NCBI GenBank assembly: GCA_018434355.1
Contig: JAHDPL010000005.1
Location: 1-64,000, forward strand
DNA length: 64,000 nt
DNA from: Sporomusaceae bacterium
GTDB taxonomy: Bacteria > Bacillota > Negativicutes > UBA1444
Direction: 5' to 3'
In this document: positions 1 through 9,528 of the stretch, piece after piece
Numbering within the stretch: position 1 is the stretch's first letter
Layout: each line of letters opens with the position of its first letter
Notes under the pieces: generated by a model
What the model saw: the letters and a program-made list of their open reading frames with translations, nothing else
What the model was told of the DNA's origin: nothing
Databases searched by the model: none
Translations under genes and position numbers: made by a program

Positions 1-140
1 AGATGGTAATGCCTGGGGACAATATCCAGATGGATATTGAACTGATCACGACAATTGCGATTGAAGAAGGCTTGCGTTTTGCGATCCGTGAAGGCGGCCG
101 TACCGTTGGCGCCGGCGTTGTTACCGCAATCAACGACTAA
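1..140 (+). CDS. tuf: Elongation factor Tu, C-terminal end (partial)
   Basis: Only the last 46 or so residues are present; the gene runs off the left edge. The reading frame (codons in phase with base 3) gives [15 protein letters not shown] followed by a segment containing [20 protein letters not shown] and a TAA stop at 138-140. This is the conserved end of domain 3 of EF-Tu, the GTPase that delivers aminoacyl-tRNA to the ribosome. Its place directly before rpsJ is the usual str/S10 junction in Firmicutes. Confidence 0.97.
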   Translation, partial: MVMPGDNIQMDIELITTIAIEEGLRFAIREGGRTVGAGVVTAIND

Positions 141-148
141 CACCTGGG

Positions 149-176
149 GATAGGGGTGTGGAACCACACCCCTATC
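149..176 (+). terminator. Hairpin after tuf
   Basis: A perfect 13-bp inverted repeat (149-161 and 164-176, arm GATAGGGGTGTGG) with a two-base centre lies 8 bases after the tuf stop. Only a weak T-rich stretch follows (around 181-189), so it may terminate partially or act as an mRNA 3' stabiliser. Confidence 0.6.
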
Positions 177-180
177 TAAC

Positions 181-295
181 TTGACTTTTAGGTAGTGAAC
201 AACTGCGATGACACGGGAGGTTGCCGGCAGCTTCGCCGGGGAATTTCCGCAGAGCAAGTCCGTTCCTGAAACTGGACGATGAGGAGGAATAATAA
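181..295 (+). promoter_or_regulatory. Leader of the S10 operon
   Basis: This is the untranslated stretch between the tuf hairpin and rpsJ. It holds a TTGACT at 181-186, which could be a -35 box although no good -10 sits 17 bases on. It also holds a small hairpin (CCGGC 224-228 with GCCGG 235-239), a second possible stem (GTCC/GGAC around 259-277), and a strong ribosome binding site, GAGGAGG, before the GTG at 296. A leader of this kind could serve ribosomal-protein feedback control; that is inference only. Confidence 0.4.
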
Positions 296-607
296 GTGGC
301 AAGACAACAAAAAATCAGAATCCGCTTAAAAGCGTATGACCACAAAGCTTTGGATCAAAGCGCGGTCAAAATCGTGGAAACCGCAAAACGCACCGGTGCT
401 CTGGTGTCGGGACCGATTCCGCTGCCGACCGAAAAGAATATTTTCACCATCCTGCGGTCGCCGCATGTCAATAAAGATTCTCGCGAACAATTCGAAATGC
501 GCACGCACAAGCGTTTAATTGATATTCTCGAACCTACGCCAAAGACAGTCGATGCATTGATGCGGCTCGACCTGCCGGCTGGCGTCGATATCGAAATCAA
601 GCTGTAA
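296..607 (+). CDS. rpsJ: 30S ribosomal protein S10
   Basis: 103 residues, the usual length. The sequence carries the S10 signature region [19 protein letters not shown] at about 55-73. S10 is part of the 30S head and also serves transcription antitermination with NusB. It starts at GTG, preceded by GAGGAGG eight to nine bases upstream. It is the first gene of the S10 cluster and rplC follows after 13 bases. Confidence 0.98.
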   Translation: MARQQKIRIRLKAYDHKALDQSAVKIVETAKRTGALVSGPIPLPTEKNIFTILRSPHVNKDSREQFEMRTHKRLIDILEPTPKTVDALMRLDLPAGVDIEIKL

Positions 608-620
608 GGGAGGGGCAATC

Positions 621-1286
621 GTGGCTAAAGGCATTTTAGGCAAAAAAGTCGGTATGACGCAAATTTTCACCAAAGACGGCAAAGTAGTTCCGGTTACGGT
701 AGTTGAAGCCAGCCCTAATCTTGTGGCTCAAGTCAAGAGTGTGGAGAGCGACGGATACAACGCAGTTCAAATCGGGGTTGGCGTTGTTAAAGATAAGAAA
801 GTAACCAAGCCGCAAAAGGGTCATTTTGCCAAAGCGAATATCAAGCCGGTTCGATTCATCAGAGAAGTTCGCCTGGCTAATGCGCCGGAGCAAAAACTCG
901 GAGACTCAATTACCGTCGATATCTTTGCTGAAGGCGAAATCGTCGATGTTGTCGGAACCTCAAAAGGCAAAGGCTTTGCCGGCACGATCAAACGGCATAA
1001 TTTCTCGCGTGGGCCAATGGCGCACGGCTCCAAGTCTCACCGCGAACCGGGCTCAATGGGTCCGCGAATCAGCGGCGGCGGCGGCAAAGTGTTTAAAGGC
1101 AAAAAACTTCCTGGTCGTATGGGTGGCGAAAGAGTGACTGTTCAGTGCCTCACCATCGCCCGTGTTGATGCGGAACGGAATCTGATCCTGATCAAAGGCG
1201 CAATTCCTGGACCGAAGAATGGTATGGTACTAATTAAAAACACTGTGAAACCGCCAAGAACGGTTGCAGTGAAAGCTGGAAAATGA
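621..1286 (+). CDS. rplC: 50S ribosomal protein L3
   Basis: 221 residues, slightly longer than the common 205-210. It begins [16 protein letters not shown], the canonical L3 start, from a GTG codon behind GGGAGGGG. The central extension that reaches the peptidyl transferase centre is visible ([12 protein letters not shown] at about 137-148). L3 is an early assembly protein of the 50S subunit. Confidence 0.98.
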   Translation: MAKGILGKKVGMTQIFTKDGKVVPVTVVEASPNLVAQVKSVESDGYNAVQIGVGVVKDKKVTKPQKGHFAKANIKPVRFIREVRLANAPEQKLGDSITVDIFAEGEIVDVVGTSKGKGFAGTIKRHNFSRGPMAHGSKSHREPGSMGPRISGGGGKVFKGKKLPGRMGGERVTVQCLTIARVDAERNLILIKGAIPGPKNGMVLIKNTVKPPRTVAVKAGK

Positions 1287-1321
1287 ATCGACATCCCTTG
1301 TTTGAAAGGAGGAAATAATTC

Positions 1322-1948
1322 ATGCCAAAAGTAGCCCTGTATAATATGTCCGGACAACAAACCGGTGAAATTGACTTGAATGATTGGGTTTTTGGCTGTG
1401 AAGTCAATGCTGCGGTCCTGCATCAAGCGGTGACCATGCAGTTGAACAACCAGCGGCAAGGCAATGCTGCTACCAAAACCCGTTCGTTTGTTCGTGGAGG
1501 CGGCAAGAAACCTTGGAAACAAAAAGGAACTGGTCGTGCACGCGCCGGCACCATCCGTTCGCCCCTATGGGTGGGAGGCGGAGTGGTTTTCGGACCGCAT
1601 CCCCGTAAATACACCATTTCCTTACCGCGCAAAGTGCGCCGATTGGCGTTGCGCTCGGCTTTGACGGCAAAAGTCAATGCCGGAGAGCTGTTGGTTTTGG
1701 AAGATCTGCAATTTGCCGAGATCAAAACCAAGAACATGGTACAATTCCTCGACGGTTTCAAGGCCACCGAAGGCAAATCGCTGGTAGTTCTGTCGGAGCA
1801 AAACGAAGTTGTCATGAAATCGGCTGGTAACCTGCAGGGAGTGCTCACAATCACTTCGCAAGGCATCAACGTATATGACCTGCTGAACCACAACCGCGTT
1901 TTCGTTACGAAGGATGCCATCGCCCAAATCGAGGAGGTATTGGCATAA
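1322..1948 (+). CDS. rplD: 50S ribosomal protein L4
   Basis: 208 residues. The conserved arginine-rich loop [20 protein letters not shown] lies at about 52-71, which lines the exit tunnel near the site of macrolide action. The AAAGGAGG ribosome binding site lies just before the ATG. The stop overlaps the rplW start by one base (TAATG), so translation is probably coupled. In some bacteria L4 represses the S10 operon; nothing here shows that directly. Confidence 0.98.
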   Translation: MPKVALYNMSGQQTGEIDLNDWVFGCEVNAAVLHQAVTMQLNNQRQGNAATKTRSFVRGGGKKPWKQKGTGRARAGTIRSPLWVGGGVVFGPHPRKYTISLPRKVRRLALRSALTAKVNAGELLVLEDLQFAEIKTKNMVQFLDGFKATEGKSLVVLSEQNEVVMKSAGNLQGVLTITSQGINVYDLLNHNRVFVTKDAIAQIEEVLA

Positions 1949-2235
1949 TGACTAACTTGCGTGATGTACTGATCAGACCGCTGATTACCGAAAAAAGCAA
2001 CGACGGGATGCAGGACAACAAGTACACGTTTGTTGTGCCGTTGAATGCAACGAAAATTTCCATCCGGCAAGCCGTGGAAAGTATTTTCAAAGTCAAAGTT
2101 GTCGATGTGAATACGATCCGGGTTATGGGAAAAATCAAGCGAATGGGCAAGCATGCGGGCAAGCGCCCGGATTTCAAAAAAGCCATCGTGAAAGTAGCGC
2201 CGGGACAACGAATCGAATTCTTTGAGGGAGTCTAA
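1948..2235 (+). CDS. rplW: 50S ribosomal protein L23
   Basis: 95 residues beginning [17 protein letters not shown], the typical L23 N-terminus. L23 sits at the polypeptide exit and docks trigger factor and SRP. It overlaps rplD by one base and is followed after 31 bases by rplB. Confidence 0.98.
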   Translation: MTNLRDVLIRPLITEKSNDGMQDNKYTFVVPLNATKISIRQAVESIFKVKVVDVNTIRVMGKIKRMGKHAGKRPDFKKAIVKVAPGQRIEFFEGV

Positions 2236-2266
2236 GCCTTCGGGCGGTTGATGAGGAGGGTAACTC

Positions 2267-3097
2267 ATGGCAGTAAAGAGTTTTAAACCGTACACGCCCG
2301 GCAGACGGCAAATGACGGTATCAAGTTTTGATGAAATCACCGCTAGCAAGCCGGAAAAGTCCTTGACGGAAATTGTACGTCGCAGCGGCGGCCGCAACGA
2401 CCAAGGACGTCTGACCGTACGCCATAAAGGCGGCGGCCACAAACGATTGTACCGGATCATTGATTTCAAACGTACCAAAGACGGAATCCCGGCTACGGTA
2501 GCTACGATTGAATATGATCCTAACCGTTCAGCGCGAATTGCACTGTTGTTCTATGCTGATGGGGAAAAACGCTACATCCTGGCGCCAGAAGGCCTGAAAG
2601 TCGGCGACAAGCTGGTCAGCGGGCCTGATGCAGACATTAAAGTAGGCAATGCATTGCCGCTGCGTAACATTCCAGTCGGTACCTTGGTGCACAACATTGA
2701 GCTGAAGATTGGCAAAGGCGGTCAAATGGTCCGCTCCGCCGGCACCTCCGCTCAGCTGATGGCTAAGGAAAATGAGCAAGCCTTGTTGAGGCTGCCTTCG
2801 GGCGAAGTTCGCAAAGTGCATGTTAATTGCCGCGCCAGCATCGGCCTGATTGGCAATCACGAGCATGAAAACATGACGATTGGTAAAGCCGGTCGTTCGC
2901 GCTGGCTGGGGATTCGCCCGGCAAACCGCGGTGTTGCGATGAACCCCTGTGATCATCCGCATGGTGGTGGCGAAGGTCGCTCGCCGGTCGGCCGCAAGAA
3001 CCCGGTCACCAAGTGGGGCAAATGTGCGATGGGTACGAAGACCCGTTCGAAAAAGAAAGCTTCGGAAAAACTCATCCTCAGTCATCGGACGAAATAA
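2267..3097 (+). CDS. rplB: 50S ribosomal protein L2
   Basis: 276 residues, full length. The conserved C-terminal motif around the catalytic-centre histidine, [19 protein letters not shown], lies at about 225-243. L2 helps join the subunits and is needed for peptidyl transfer. A GAGGAGG binding site precedes the ATG. Confidence 0.99.
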   Translation: MAVKSFKPYTPGRRQMTVSSFDEITASKPEKSLTEIVRRSGGRNDQGRLTVRHKGGGHKRLYRIIDFKRTKDGIPATVATIEYDPNRSARIALLFYADGEKRYILAPEGLKVGDKLVSGPDADIKVGNALPLRNIPVGTLVHNIELKIGKGGQMVRSAGTSAQLMAKENEQALLRLPSGEVRKVHVNCRASIGLIGNHEHENMTIGKAGRSRWLGIRPANRGVAMNPCDHPHGGGEGRSPVGRKNPVTKWGKCAMGTKTRSKKKASEKLILSHRTK

Positions 3098-3124
3098 CGG
3101 GGGAAGAAAGGAGGTCGCCGTATA

Positions 3125-3412
3125 ATGTCAAGATCGGTCAAAAAAGGACCTTATGTTCATGCCAGTGTGATGAAAAAAATCTCGGCCATGAACGTGAAAA
3201 ACGAGAAGAAAGTGGTCAAGACGTGGTCACGGAGTTCCACCATCCTGCCTTCTTTCGTTGGACATACGATTGCTGTTCATGACGGAAGAAAGCATGTGCC
3301 GGTGTATATTACCGAAGATATGGTTGGACACAAACTGGGTGAATTCGCTCCGACCCGTACGTTCCGCGGTCACGGATCTAAAGCGGAACGCGCAACAGGC
3401 GTCAAGAAATAG
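3125..3412 (+). CDS. rpsS: 30S ribosomal protein S19
   Basis: 95 residues starting [11 protein letters not shown], the standard S19 start. The C-terminal half has the conserved [16 protein letters not shown]19 binds the 30S head with S13 near the A-site finger. The ATG follows AAAGGAGG. Confidence 0.98.
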   Translation: MSRSVKKGPYVHASVMKKISAMNVKNEKKVVKTWSRSSTILPSFVGHTIAVHDGRKHVPVYITEDMVGHKLGEFAPTRTFRGHGSKAERATGVKK

Positions 3413-3439
3413 TCAGCTTGCTAAAAAGGGGGTTAATTC

Positions 3440-3772
3440 GTGGAAGCAAAGGCGATTGCCAAATATGTGCGGATAGCACCGCGTAAAGTTCGTATCGTAA
3501 TCGACCTGATCAGGGGCAAGAATGTCGTTGAGGCTTTAGCTGTATTGAAGAATACGCCGAAAGTCGCATCGGATGTTATTTACAAGGTCCTGAAATCAGC
3601 GATTGCTAATGCGGAAAACAATTATGACATGAATTCGGATGCGTTGTTCGTTTCTGCGGCTTTTGTCGATCAAGGGCCGACGATGAAGAGGGTACATCCC
3701 CGTTCCCGGGGACAAGCATTCAAAATCCTTAAGCGCAGCAGTCATGTGACTGTTGTGGTTAAGGAAAGATAA
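3440..3772 (+). CDS. rplV: 50S ribosomal protein L22
   Basis: 110 residues starting at GTG behind AAAAAGGGGG. The core motif [17 protein letters not shown] lies at about 13-29, and the tunnel-lining hairpin includes [15 protein letters not shown] at about 82-96. L22 forms part of the exit-tunnel constriction with L4. Confidence 0.98.
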   Translation: MEAKAIAKYVRIAPRKVRIVIDLIRGKNVVEALAVLKNTPKVASDVIYKVLKSAIANAENNYDMNSDALFVSAAFVDQGPTMKRVHPRSRGQAFKILKRSSHVTVVVKER

Positions 3773-3794
3773 CGAGGCGGAGGAGGGAATCGCA

Positions 3795-4478
3795 GTGGGA
3801 CAGAAAGTCAATCCGCATGGTCTTCGCATCGGTATCATCAAGACTTGGGACGCCCGGTGGTACGCAGACAAAGACTATGCAACCAATCTTCATGAAGATA
3901 TGAAGATCAGAAAATTCCTCAATACAAAACTGGCAACGGCCAGCCTGGCCAAAGTCGAAATTGAGCGCGCTGCCAACCGGATCAAGGTTACGCTGCATAC
4001 CGCGAAGCCTGGCATGGTTATCGGTCGGGGCGGGGCCAGCATAGAAGAACTGAAAAAAGCATTGAAGAAGCTGACAGACAAAACCATCGACGTCAACATT
4101 GCTGAGATCAAACAGGCTGAAATGGATGCGACTTTGGTAGCTGCCAACGTAGCTGCGCAATTGGAGAAACGCATGGCATTCCGCCGGGTAATGAAGCAAA
4201 CTGTTGGTCGAACGATGCGGATCGGCGCCAAAGGGATCAAAGTGATGGTGGCCGGACGTCTTGGTGGGGCTGAAATTGCCCGGACTGAAGCTTATCGCGA
4301 AGGAAGCATTCCCTTGCATACGCTACGGGCCGATATCAATTACGGAACCGCCGAAGCCCACACGACATTCGGGCGCATTGGCGTGAAAGTTTGGATTTAC
4401 CGCGGTGAAGTGATTCCGACCGGCAAACCAGTCAGACAACAAGCACCGAATCCTCAAGGTGAGGGGGCTGGAAACTAA
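3795..4478 (+). CDS. rpsC: 30S ribosomal protein S3
   Basis: 227 residues from GTG 3795, which follows GGAGGAGGG at the right distance and gives the canonical start [13 protein letters not shown]. An upstream in-frame ATG at 3753 lies inside rplV and would add a foreign 14-residue leader, so I reject it. The KH domain motif is visible as [15 protein letters not shown]3 forms the mRNA entry with S4 and S5. Confidence 0.97.
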   Translation: MGQKVNPHGLRIGIIKTWDARWYADKDYATNLHEDMKIRKFLNTKLATASLAKVEIERAANRIKVTLHTAKPGMVIGRGGASIEELKKALKKLTDKTIDVNIAEIKQAEMDATLVAANVAAQLEKRMAFRRVMKQTVGRTMRIGAKGIKVMVAGRLGGAEIARTEAYREGSIPLHTLRADINYGTAEAHTTFGRIGVKVWIYRGEVIPTGKPVRQQAPNPQGEGAGN

Positions 4479-4933
4479 TGTTATTGCCGAAAAGAGTAAA
4501 ACATCGCAAACAGTTCCGTGGACGGATGAAAGGGCAAGCGAACAAAGGCAACACCGTTGCATTCGGTGAGTTTGGTCTGGCGGCGATGGAACCATCCTGG
4601 ATCACCAATCGCCAGATCGAAGCGGCTCGTATCGCGATGACCCGTTATATCAAACGTGGCGGTCAGGTTTGGATCAAAATCTTCCCGGACAAGCCTGTAA
4701 CGTCCAAACCCGCTGAAACCCGAATGGGTAGCGGTAAAGGCTCGCCTGAATATTGGGTAGCCGTTGTGAAACCAGGCAGAATTATGTTTGAGATGGCCGG
4801 AGTCAGTGAAGAAGTAGCTCGGGAAGCTTTCAGACTCGCTGCACACAAACTGCCTATTAAAACGAAGTTTGTTGTAGGCACGAAAGCCGGTCAGCTCGAC
4901 GTGGAAGCAGGTGGCGAGATTGATGAAGGCTAA
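4478..4933 (+). CDS. rplP: 50S ribosomal protein L16
   Basis: 151 residues, [16 protein letters not shown], a little longer at the C-terminus than the usual 137-145. It carries the conserved [17 protein letters not shown]16 helps position A-site tRNA. Its ATG overlaps the rpsC stop (TAATG), and its tail overlaps rpmC. Confidence 0.98.
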   Translation: MLLPKRVKHRKQFRGRMKGQANKGNTVAFGEFGLAAMEPSWITNRQIEAARIAMTRYIKRGGQVWIKIFPDKPVTSKPAETRMGSGKGSPEYWVAVVKPGRIMFEMAGVSEEVAREAFRLAAHKLPIKTKFVVGTKAGQLDVEAGGEIDEG

Positions 4934-5126
4934 AGAAATCAGAGATATGAACGCTGCGGAAATGGACCAAAAAATCGCTGGATTGAAAGAAGAACTGTTC
5001 AATCTGCGTTTCCAGATCGCAACCGGTCAACTGGAAAATCCGATGCGGATTCGTGAAGTCAAAAAAGCAATAGCCCGGATCAAAACAATCCAACGAGAAA
5101 CAGAGATCAAAGCCCAACGGGCTTAG
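4923..5126 (+). CDS. rpmC: 50S ribosomal protein L29
   Basis: 67 residues from ATG 4923 ([17 protein letters not shown]), inside the end of rplP in another frame. Upstream in-frame GTG 4911 and TTG 4920 are alternatives, but the ATG gives the family-standard N-terminus. L29 lies near the tunnel exit beside L23 and forms two antiparallel helices. Confidence 0.95.
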   Translation: MKAKEIRDMNAAEMDQKIAGLKEELFNLRFQIATGQLENPMRIREVKKAIARIKTIQRETEIKAQRA

Positions 5127-5157
5127 AGTCTTCTCAAAGGAAGGAGGCTACGGAAAA

Positions 5158-5415
5158 GTGACGGATAGAAATGAACGTAAAACCAAGACTGGTGTAGTTG
5201 TCAGCAATAAAATGGAAAAAACGGTGGTTGTTGCTGTCGAACGTCTTGTACAACACTCTCTTTATTCCAAGTCTGTTCGACAGACAGTAAAATTTAAAGC
5301 TCATGATGAAAACAATGAAAGCAACGTTGGAGACAAAGTCAAGATTATGGAAACTCGCCCGCTCTCCAAGGATAAGCGTTGGCGCGTAATTGAAATCGTC
5401 GAAAAAGCGAAATAG
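5158..5415 (+). CDS. rpsQ: 30S ribosomal protein S17
   Basis: 85 residues starting at GTG behind AAGGAGG. The OB-fold motifs [20 protein letters not shown] and [14 protein letters not shown] are present. S17 is a primary 16S rRNA binder in the 30S body. Confidence 0.97.
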   Translation: MTDRNERKTKTGVVVSNKMEKTVVVAVERLVQHSLYSKSVRQTVKFKAHDENNESNVGDKVKIMETRPLSKDKRWRVIEIVEKAK

Positions 5416-5442
5416 CCGCCTGGGACCAAAGGAGGTAATGGC

Positions 5443-5811
5443 ATGATTCAACAGGAAACAAGACTCAACGTTGCTGATAATACAGGCGCAAAAGAGATCC
5501 TCTGCATCCGTGTTATGGGGGGATCGTTCCGGCGGACTGCCAATATCGGTGATGTCATCGTGGCTTCAGTAAAAGCCGCTTCACCCGGTGGCGTGGTGAA
5601 GAAGGGCGATGTGGTAAAGGCCGTAATCGTTCGTTCCGTGAAGGGCCTTCGTCGCGAAGACGGATCGCATATCCGTTTTGACGAAAATGCCGCGGTTATC
5701 ATCAAGGATGATAAAAGCCCCAAAGGAACCCGCATTTTTGGACCGGTCGCGCGAGAACTTCGTGAGAAAGATTTTATGAAGATCATCTCGCTGGCCCCGG
5801 AAGTACTTTAA
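5443..5811 (+). CDS. rplN: 50S ribosomal protein L14
   Basis: 122 residues, the exact family length, starting [19 protein letters not shown]14 forms an intersubunit bridge and is the docking site of RsfS. AAAGGAGG precedes the ATG. Confidence 0.99.
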   Translation: MIQQETRLNVADNTGAKEILCIRVMGGSFRRTANIGDVIVASVKAASPGGVVKKGDVVKAVIVRSVKGLRREDGSHIRFDENAAVIIKDDKSPKGTRIFGPVARELREKDFMKIISLAPEVL

Positions 5812-5829
5812 GCGAGAGGGGTGCCTACG

Positions 5830-6168
5830 TTGGCTGAAATCATTAAGTTGCACGTTAAAAAAGGCGACACTGTAGTCGTACTTTCCGGCAAAGACAAAGG
5901 GAAAAAGGGCAAAGTCCTGGAAGCCCTGCCGCGTAAAGGGAAAGTCGTAGTTGAGGGCGTCAATAAAGTAAAGCGTCATACCAAGGCAAACCAGAAAATG
6001 CCGCAAGGCGGAATTTTGGTCAAGGAAGCCGCGCTTAACTCATCGAAACTGATGCTGATCTGCCCGTCATGCGACAAACCGACCCGGATCAAGAAAACTG
6101 CGCTGGCAAGTGGATCGATGGCGCGCACCTGCAAAAAATGCGGCGAGATCATCGACAAAGAAAAATAA
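5830..6168 (+). CDS. rplX: 50S ribosomal protein L24
   Basis: 112 residues from TTG 5830, chosen because GAGAGGGG (5814-5820) lies nine bases upstream. The in-frame GTG at 5821 overlaps that binding site and is less likely. The KOW motif is [20 protein letters not shown]. The C-terminus carries two cysteine pairs (CPSC and CKKC) about 25 residues apart, a zinc-ribbon-like tail common in Firmicutes L24. L24 starts 50S assembly. Confidence 0.95.
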   Translation: MAEIIKLHVKKGDTVVVLSGKDKGKKGKVLEALPRKGKVVVEGVNKVKRHTKANQKMPQGGILVKEAALNSSKLMLICPSCDKPTRIKKTALASGSMARTCKKCGEIIDKEK

Positions 6169-6193
6169 TCCGCTCAGAAGGGAGGTATGATGC

Positions 6194-6733
6194 ATGGCGA
6201 GGCTAAAAGAGTTTTACAACCAAGAAGTCGCTCCGGCGATGATGAAAAAATTTGGTTATACAAATGTAATGCAAATCCCCAAGGTTGCGAAAATCGTTAT
6301 CAACATGGGCGTGAGCGAAGCAGTGGGAAACCCGAAGGCATTGGATGCGGCGGTCGCTGATCTGACCATGATTTCCGGCCAGAAGCCGATTGTCACCAAA
6401 GCCAAGAAATCGATTTCCGCGTTCAAAGTTCGTGAAGGCATGTCGATCGGGACTAAGGTAACCCTGCGGAGCGAACGGATGTATCATTTCATGGATAAAC
6501 TCCTGAACGTTGCTTTGGCCAGAGTCAGAGATTTTCGCGGAATTTCGCCGAAAGCCTTTGACGGTCGCGGCAATTATACGCTCGGAGTCAAGGAACAATT
6601 GATTTTTCCAGAAATGGAATATGATAAAATCGATAAGATCCGTGGCATGGACATCACCATCGTGACGACAGCGAAAACCGATGAAGAAGCGCGGGAATTG
6701 CTCAAATTGATGGGCATGCCGTTCAGCGCTTAA
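6194..6733 (+). CDS. rplE: 50S ribosomal protein L5
   Basis: 179 residues, family length, starting [20 protein letters not shown]. The conserved core [18 protein letters not shown] type C-terminus is present (here [18 protein letters not shown]). L5 binds 5S rRNA with L18 in the central protuberance. Confidence 0.99.
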   Translation: MARLKEFYNQEVAPAMMKKFGYTNVMQIPKVAKIVINMGVSEAVGNPKALDAAVADLTMISGQKPIVTKAKKSISAFKVREGMSIGTKVTLRSERMYHFMDKLLNVALARVRDFRGISPKAFDGRGNYTLGVKEQLIFPEMEYDKIDKIRGMDITIVTTAKTDEEARELLKLMGMPFSA

Positions 6734-6753
6734 GCGATGGGGAGGAAAGTGTA

Positions 6754-6939
6754 ATGGCCAAAAAAGCATTGATTGAACAATGGAAAAAAGGCCCCAAGTT
6801 TAAAGTGCGGCACCACAATCGTTGTAAACTCTGTGGACGTCCGCATGGGTATATGCGTAAATTCGAAATTTGCAGGATCTGCTTCCGTGAACTCAGCTAC
6901 AAAGGTTTTGTGCCGGGAGTTACGAAGGCAAGCTGGTAA
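6754..6939 (+). CDS. rpsN: 30S ribosomal protein S14, zinc type
   Basis: 61 residues, the short C+ form. Four cysteines in [20 protein letters not shown] (two CxxC pairs) form the zinc site. This form is typical of Firmicutes and differs from the 89-101-residue zinc-free paralogue. It lies between rplE and rpsH as expected. Confidence 0.98.
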   Translation: MAKKALIEQWKKGPKFKVRHHNRCKLCGRPHGYMRKFEICRICFRELSYKGFVPGVTKASW

Positions 6940-6966
6940 TGTCCATCAGGAAGGAGGTACTATTCA

Positions 6967-7365
6967 ATGGTAATGACGGATCCGATCGCGGACTTGCTTA
7001 CACGCATCCGAAATGCGAATCTTGTACATCATGATAAGGTTGAAATTCCTGCCTCGAAAATCAAACGGGCAATTGTCCAAATTCTCAAAGACGAAGGTTT
7101 TGTGAAGGATTTTGATGTGCTCGCCGACGGAAAGCAGGGTATTCTGCGGGTTAGCTTGAAATATGGGCCGGAACGCGACCGAGTAATCACCGGCATTAAG
7201 CGTATTTCAAAACCGGGACTCCGGGTATATGCAAAGCGGGAGCAGTTGCCAAAAGTTCTCGGTGGCCTGGGTATCGCAATCATTTCGACATCTCAGGGTT
7301 TAATGTCGGACAAACAAGCCCGAAAAAGCAATCTGGGCGGCGAAGTTCTCGCGTTTGTCTGGTAA
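6967..7365 (+). CDS. rpsH: 30S ribosomal protein S8
   Basis: 132 residues starting [25 protein letters not shown] lies nine bases before ATG 6967, which favours it over ATG 6973. The C-terminal [20 protein letters not shown] is the S8 signature. S8 binds helix 21 of 16S rRNA and is the known spc-operon repressor in Escherichia coli. Confidence 0.98.
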   Translation: MVMTDPIADLLTRIRNANLVHHDKVEIPASKIKRAIVQILKDEGFVKDFDVLADGKQGILRVSLKYGPERDRVITGIKRISKPGLRVYAKREQLPKVLGGLGIAIISTSQGLMSDKQARKSNLGGEVLAFVW

Positions 7366-7399
7366 ATTCTAAGTTGTTGCGAACAAAGGAGGTGCAAGA

Positions 7400-7948
7400 A
7401 TGTCAAGGATTGGTAGGCAGCCGATCGCTATCCCTGCGGGAGTTGAAGTAAAGATCGAAGGGTCTTTGGTTTCGGTAAAGGGTCCCAAAGGAGAAACGAG
7501 CCGGTTGCTCAATAAAGATATGATTCTCAAGTTGGAGAATGCAACACTGACAGTTGATCGTCCTACGGACAATAAGGAACACCGGGCGATGCACGGTTTG
7601 ACCCGGACATTGATTGCCAATATGGTAACTGGTGTTACGCAAGGTTTTTCGCGGACGCTGGAAATTAACGGTGTAGGTTATCGTGCGGCAAAAGCCGGCA
7701 CAAAACTTAACCTTACGTTAGGTTTTTCGCACCCGCTGGAACTCGAACCGCCCGCCGGCGTGTCCATCGAAGTTCCGCAGCCGAATCGGATCGTTGTTTC
7801 CAGCATCAGCAAGGAAGCAGTTGGTTCTTTTGCGGCCAAGATTCGTTCTTATCGTGAACCGGAGCCTTATAAAGGCAAAGGAATCAAGTATGAAGGCGAA
7901 GTTGTCCGGCGCAAAGTCGGTAAAGCTGGCGCCAAAGGCAAGAAGTAA
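7400..7948 (+). CDS. rplF: 50S ribosomal protein L6
   Basis: 182 residues, [17 protein letters not shown], with the conserved C-terminal signature [20 protein letters not shown]6 lies at the base of the L7/L12 stalk near the factor-binding site. AAAGGAGG precedes the ATG. Confidence 0.99.
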   Translation: MSRIGRQPIAIPAGVEVKIEGSLVSVKGPKGETSRLLNKDMILKLENATLTVDRPTDNKEHRAMHGLTRTLIANMVTGVTQGFSRTLEINGVGYRAAKAGTKLNLTLGFSHPLELEPPAGVSIEVPQPNRIVVSSISKEAVGSFAAKIRSYREPEPYKGKGIKYEGEVVRRKVGKAGAKGKK

Positions 7949-7978
7949 TATTTGCTTAGCAGAAGGGAGTGAACTGAC

Positions 7979-8347
7979 TTGCTTCAAAAGCCGGATAAAA
8001 ACGTTTCCCGTAAGAAACGCCATTCCAGGGTTCGCAAGAACTTGTCGGGTACGCAGCAAAGACCGCGGCTCAACGTGTTTCGCAGCCTGAAACATATTTA
8101 TGCGCAAATTATCAATGACGAAACCGGGACCACATTGGTTTCTGCCAGCACAATGGATAAAGAAATCAGTGCAACGATGGACTTTGGCGGTAATGTAAAT
8201 GCTGCCACGGTTGTTGGGAAGTTGGTTGCCGAAAGAGCGCTGGCCAAAGGGATCAGCAAAGTCGTATTCGATCGGGGCGGTTACCTGTACCACGGTCGTG
8301 TGGCCGCGTTGGCCGCTGCAGCCCGTGAAGCGGGACTTGAGTTCTAA
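7979..8347 (+). CDS. rplR: 50S ribosomal protein L18
   Basis: 122 residues from a TTG start behind AGAAGGGAG. The C-terminal motif [27 protein letters not shown] is diagnostic (positions about 96-122). L18 is the second 5S rRNA-binding protein of the cluster. Confidence 0.97.
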   Translation: MLQKPDKNVSRKKRHSRVRKNLSGTQQRPRLNVFRSLKHIYAQIINDETGTTLVSASTMDKEISATMDFGGNVNAATVVGKLVAERALAKGISKVVFDRGGYLYHGRVAALAAAAREAGLEF

Positions 8348-8365
8348 GGCGGAGGAGGGAAAACA

Positions 8366-8866
8366 GTGGCAAGAATTGATCCCACAAAACTGGATTTAAA
8401 AGAAAAAGTCGTATTCATAAATCGTGTGGCAAAAGTTGTCAAAGGCGGTCGCCGCTTTTCGTTCAGTGCGTTGGTTGTTGTTGGCGATTCGAACGGCTAT
8501 GTCGGAGCTGGTCTTGGCAAAGCCTCCGAGGTGCCGGAAGCAATTCGCAAAGGCGTCGAAGACGCGAAGAAAAACCTGATTCATGTTCCGCTGGTCGGAA
8601 CCACGATTCCTCATCAGATTACCGGGGTCTTTGGTTCAGGCAAAGTATTGCTGAAGCCGGCTTCCGAAGGTACCGGCGTTATTGCCGGCGGCCCGGCCCG
8701 TGCGGTGCTTGAACTGGCCGGAATCCGCGATATTCTGACCAAATCGCTGGGATCTTCCAATGCCAACAACATGGTCCGCGCCACACTGACAGGTCTTCAA
8801 CAGCTGAAGCGTGTCGAAGTCGTTGCCCAGATGCGTGGCAAGACCATTCAGGAGCTATTGGGGTAG
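8366..8866 (+). CDS. rpsE: 30S ribosomal protein S5
   Basis: 166 residues, GTG start behind GGAGGAGGG. The double-stranded-RNA-binding motif [20 protein letters not shown] lies at about 26-45, followed by the [18 protein letters not shown] helix. S5 is in the decoding and mRNA-entry region. Confidence 0.98.
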   Translation: MARIDPTKLDLKEKVVFINRVAKVVKGGRRFSFSALVVVGDSNGYVGAGLGKASEVPEAIRKGVEDAKKNLIHVPLVGTTIPHQITGVFGSGKVLLKPASEGTGVIAGGPARAVLELAGIRDILTKSLGSSNANNMVRATLTGLQQLKRVEVVAQMRGKTIQELLG

Positions 8867-8877
8867 GAGGGAAATAC

Positions 8878-9066
8878 ATGGCTGCGAAATTAAAAATTGT
8901 TCTGAAGCGAAGCCTAATCGGCCGGCCTGATGATCAAAAGTCGACAGTGCGTGTTCTTGGCCTGACCAAGATACAGCAATCGGTACTCCAGGAAGATACG
9001 CCGGCAATCCGGGGTATGATCCGCAAAGTCGAACATCTGGTTTCGGTTGAAGAACTGGAACAATAG
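8878..9066 (+). CDS. rpmD: 50S ribosomal protein L30
   Basis: 62 residues, the usual bacterial length, [17 protein letters not shown] with the conserved [14 protein letters not shown]. It lies 11 bases after rpsE and before rplO, as in other spc operons. Confidence 0.97.
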   Translation: MAAKLKIVLKRSLIGRPDDQKSTVRVLGLTKIQQSVLQEDTPAIRGMIRKVEHLVSVEELEQ

Positions 9067-9087
9067 CAGTACGAGGAGGCGCAAGCG

Positions 9088-9528
9088 ATGAAGTTGCATG
9101 AATTGTCTCCCGCACCAGGAAGCAAAAAAGCCAGAACCCGTGTCGGACGTGGTTTGGGTTCCGGCTTGGGAAAAACATCGGGACGCGGGCATAAAGGTCA
9201 AGGAGCTCGTTCCGGTGGTGGTAAGCGGCCTGGATTTGAAGGTGGGCAAAAACCGTTATATCTGAGACTTCCGAAGCGGGGTTTCTACAATAAGTTCGCT
9301 CTGCAGTTTGCAGAAGTCAATGTAGGTTCACTTAACGGCTTTGAGGCCGGTGAAGTGGTCGATCTGGTAGTTCTGGTGGAAGTCGGGATTATCAAGAAAG
9401 TTCATGACGGCCTGAAGGTTCTGGGTAATGGAGAAATTGACAAAGCTCTGACTGTAAGGGCGCATGGTTTCACCAAGGCCGCAATTGCCAAAATCGAGGC
9501 GGCCGGTGGAAAAGTCGAGGTGATTTAA
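9088..9528 (+). CDS. rplO: 50S ribosomal protein L15
   Basis: 146 residues starting [20 protein letters not shown]. The glycine-rich N-terminal extension ([20 protein letters not shown]) threads through 23S rRNA. The TAA stop directly abuts the secY GTG. Confidence 0.98.
   Translation: MKLHELSPAPGSKKARTRVGRGLGSGLGKTSGRGHKGQGARSGGGKRPGFEGGQKPLYLRLPKRGFYNKFALQFAEVNVGSLNGFEAGEVVDLVVLVEVGIIKKVHDGLKVLGNGEIDKALTVRAHGFTKAAIAKIEAAGGKVEVI

Noticed and set aside
1423-2478. 351-codon open frame on the - strand
   Set aside because: It runs antisense through rplD, rplW and rplB with no binding site and no recognisable protein; it follows from codon bias of the real genes.
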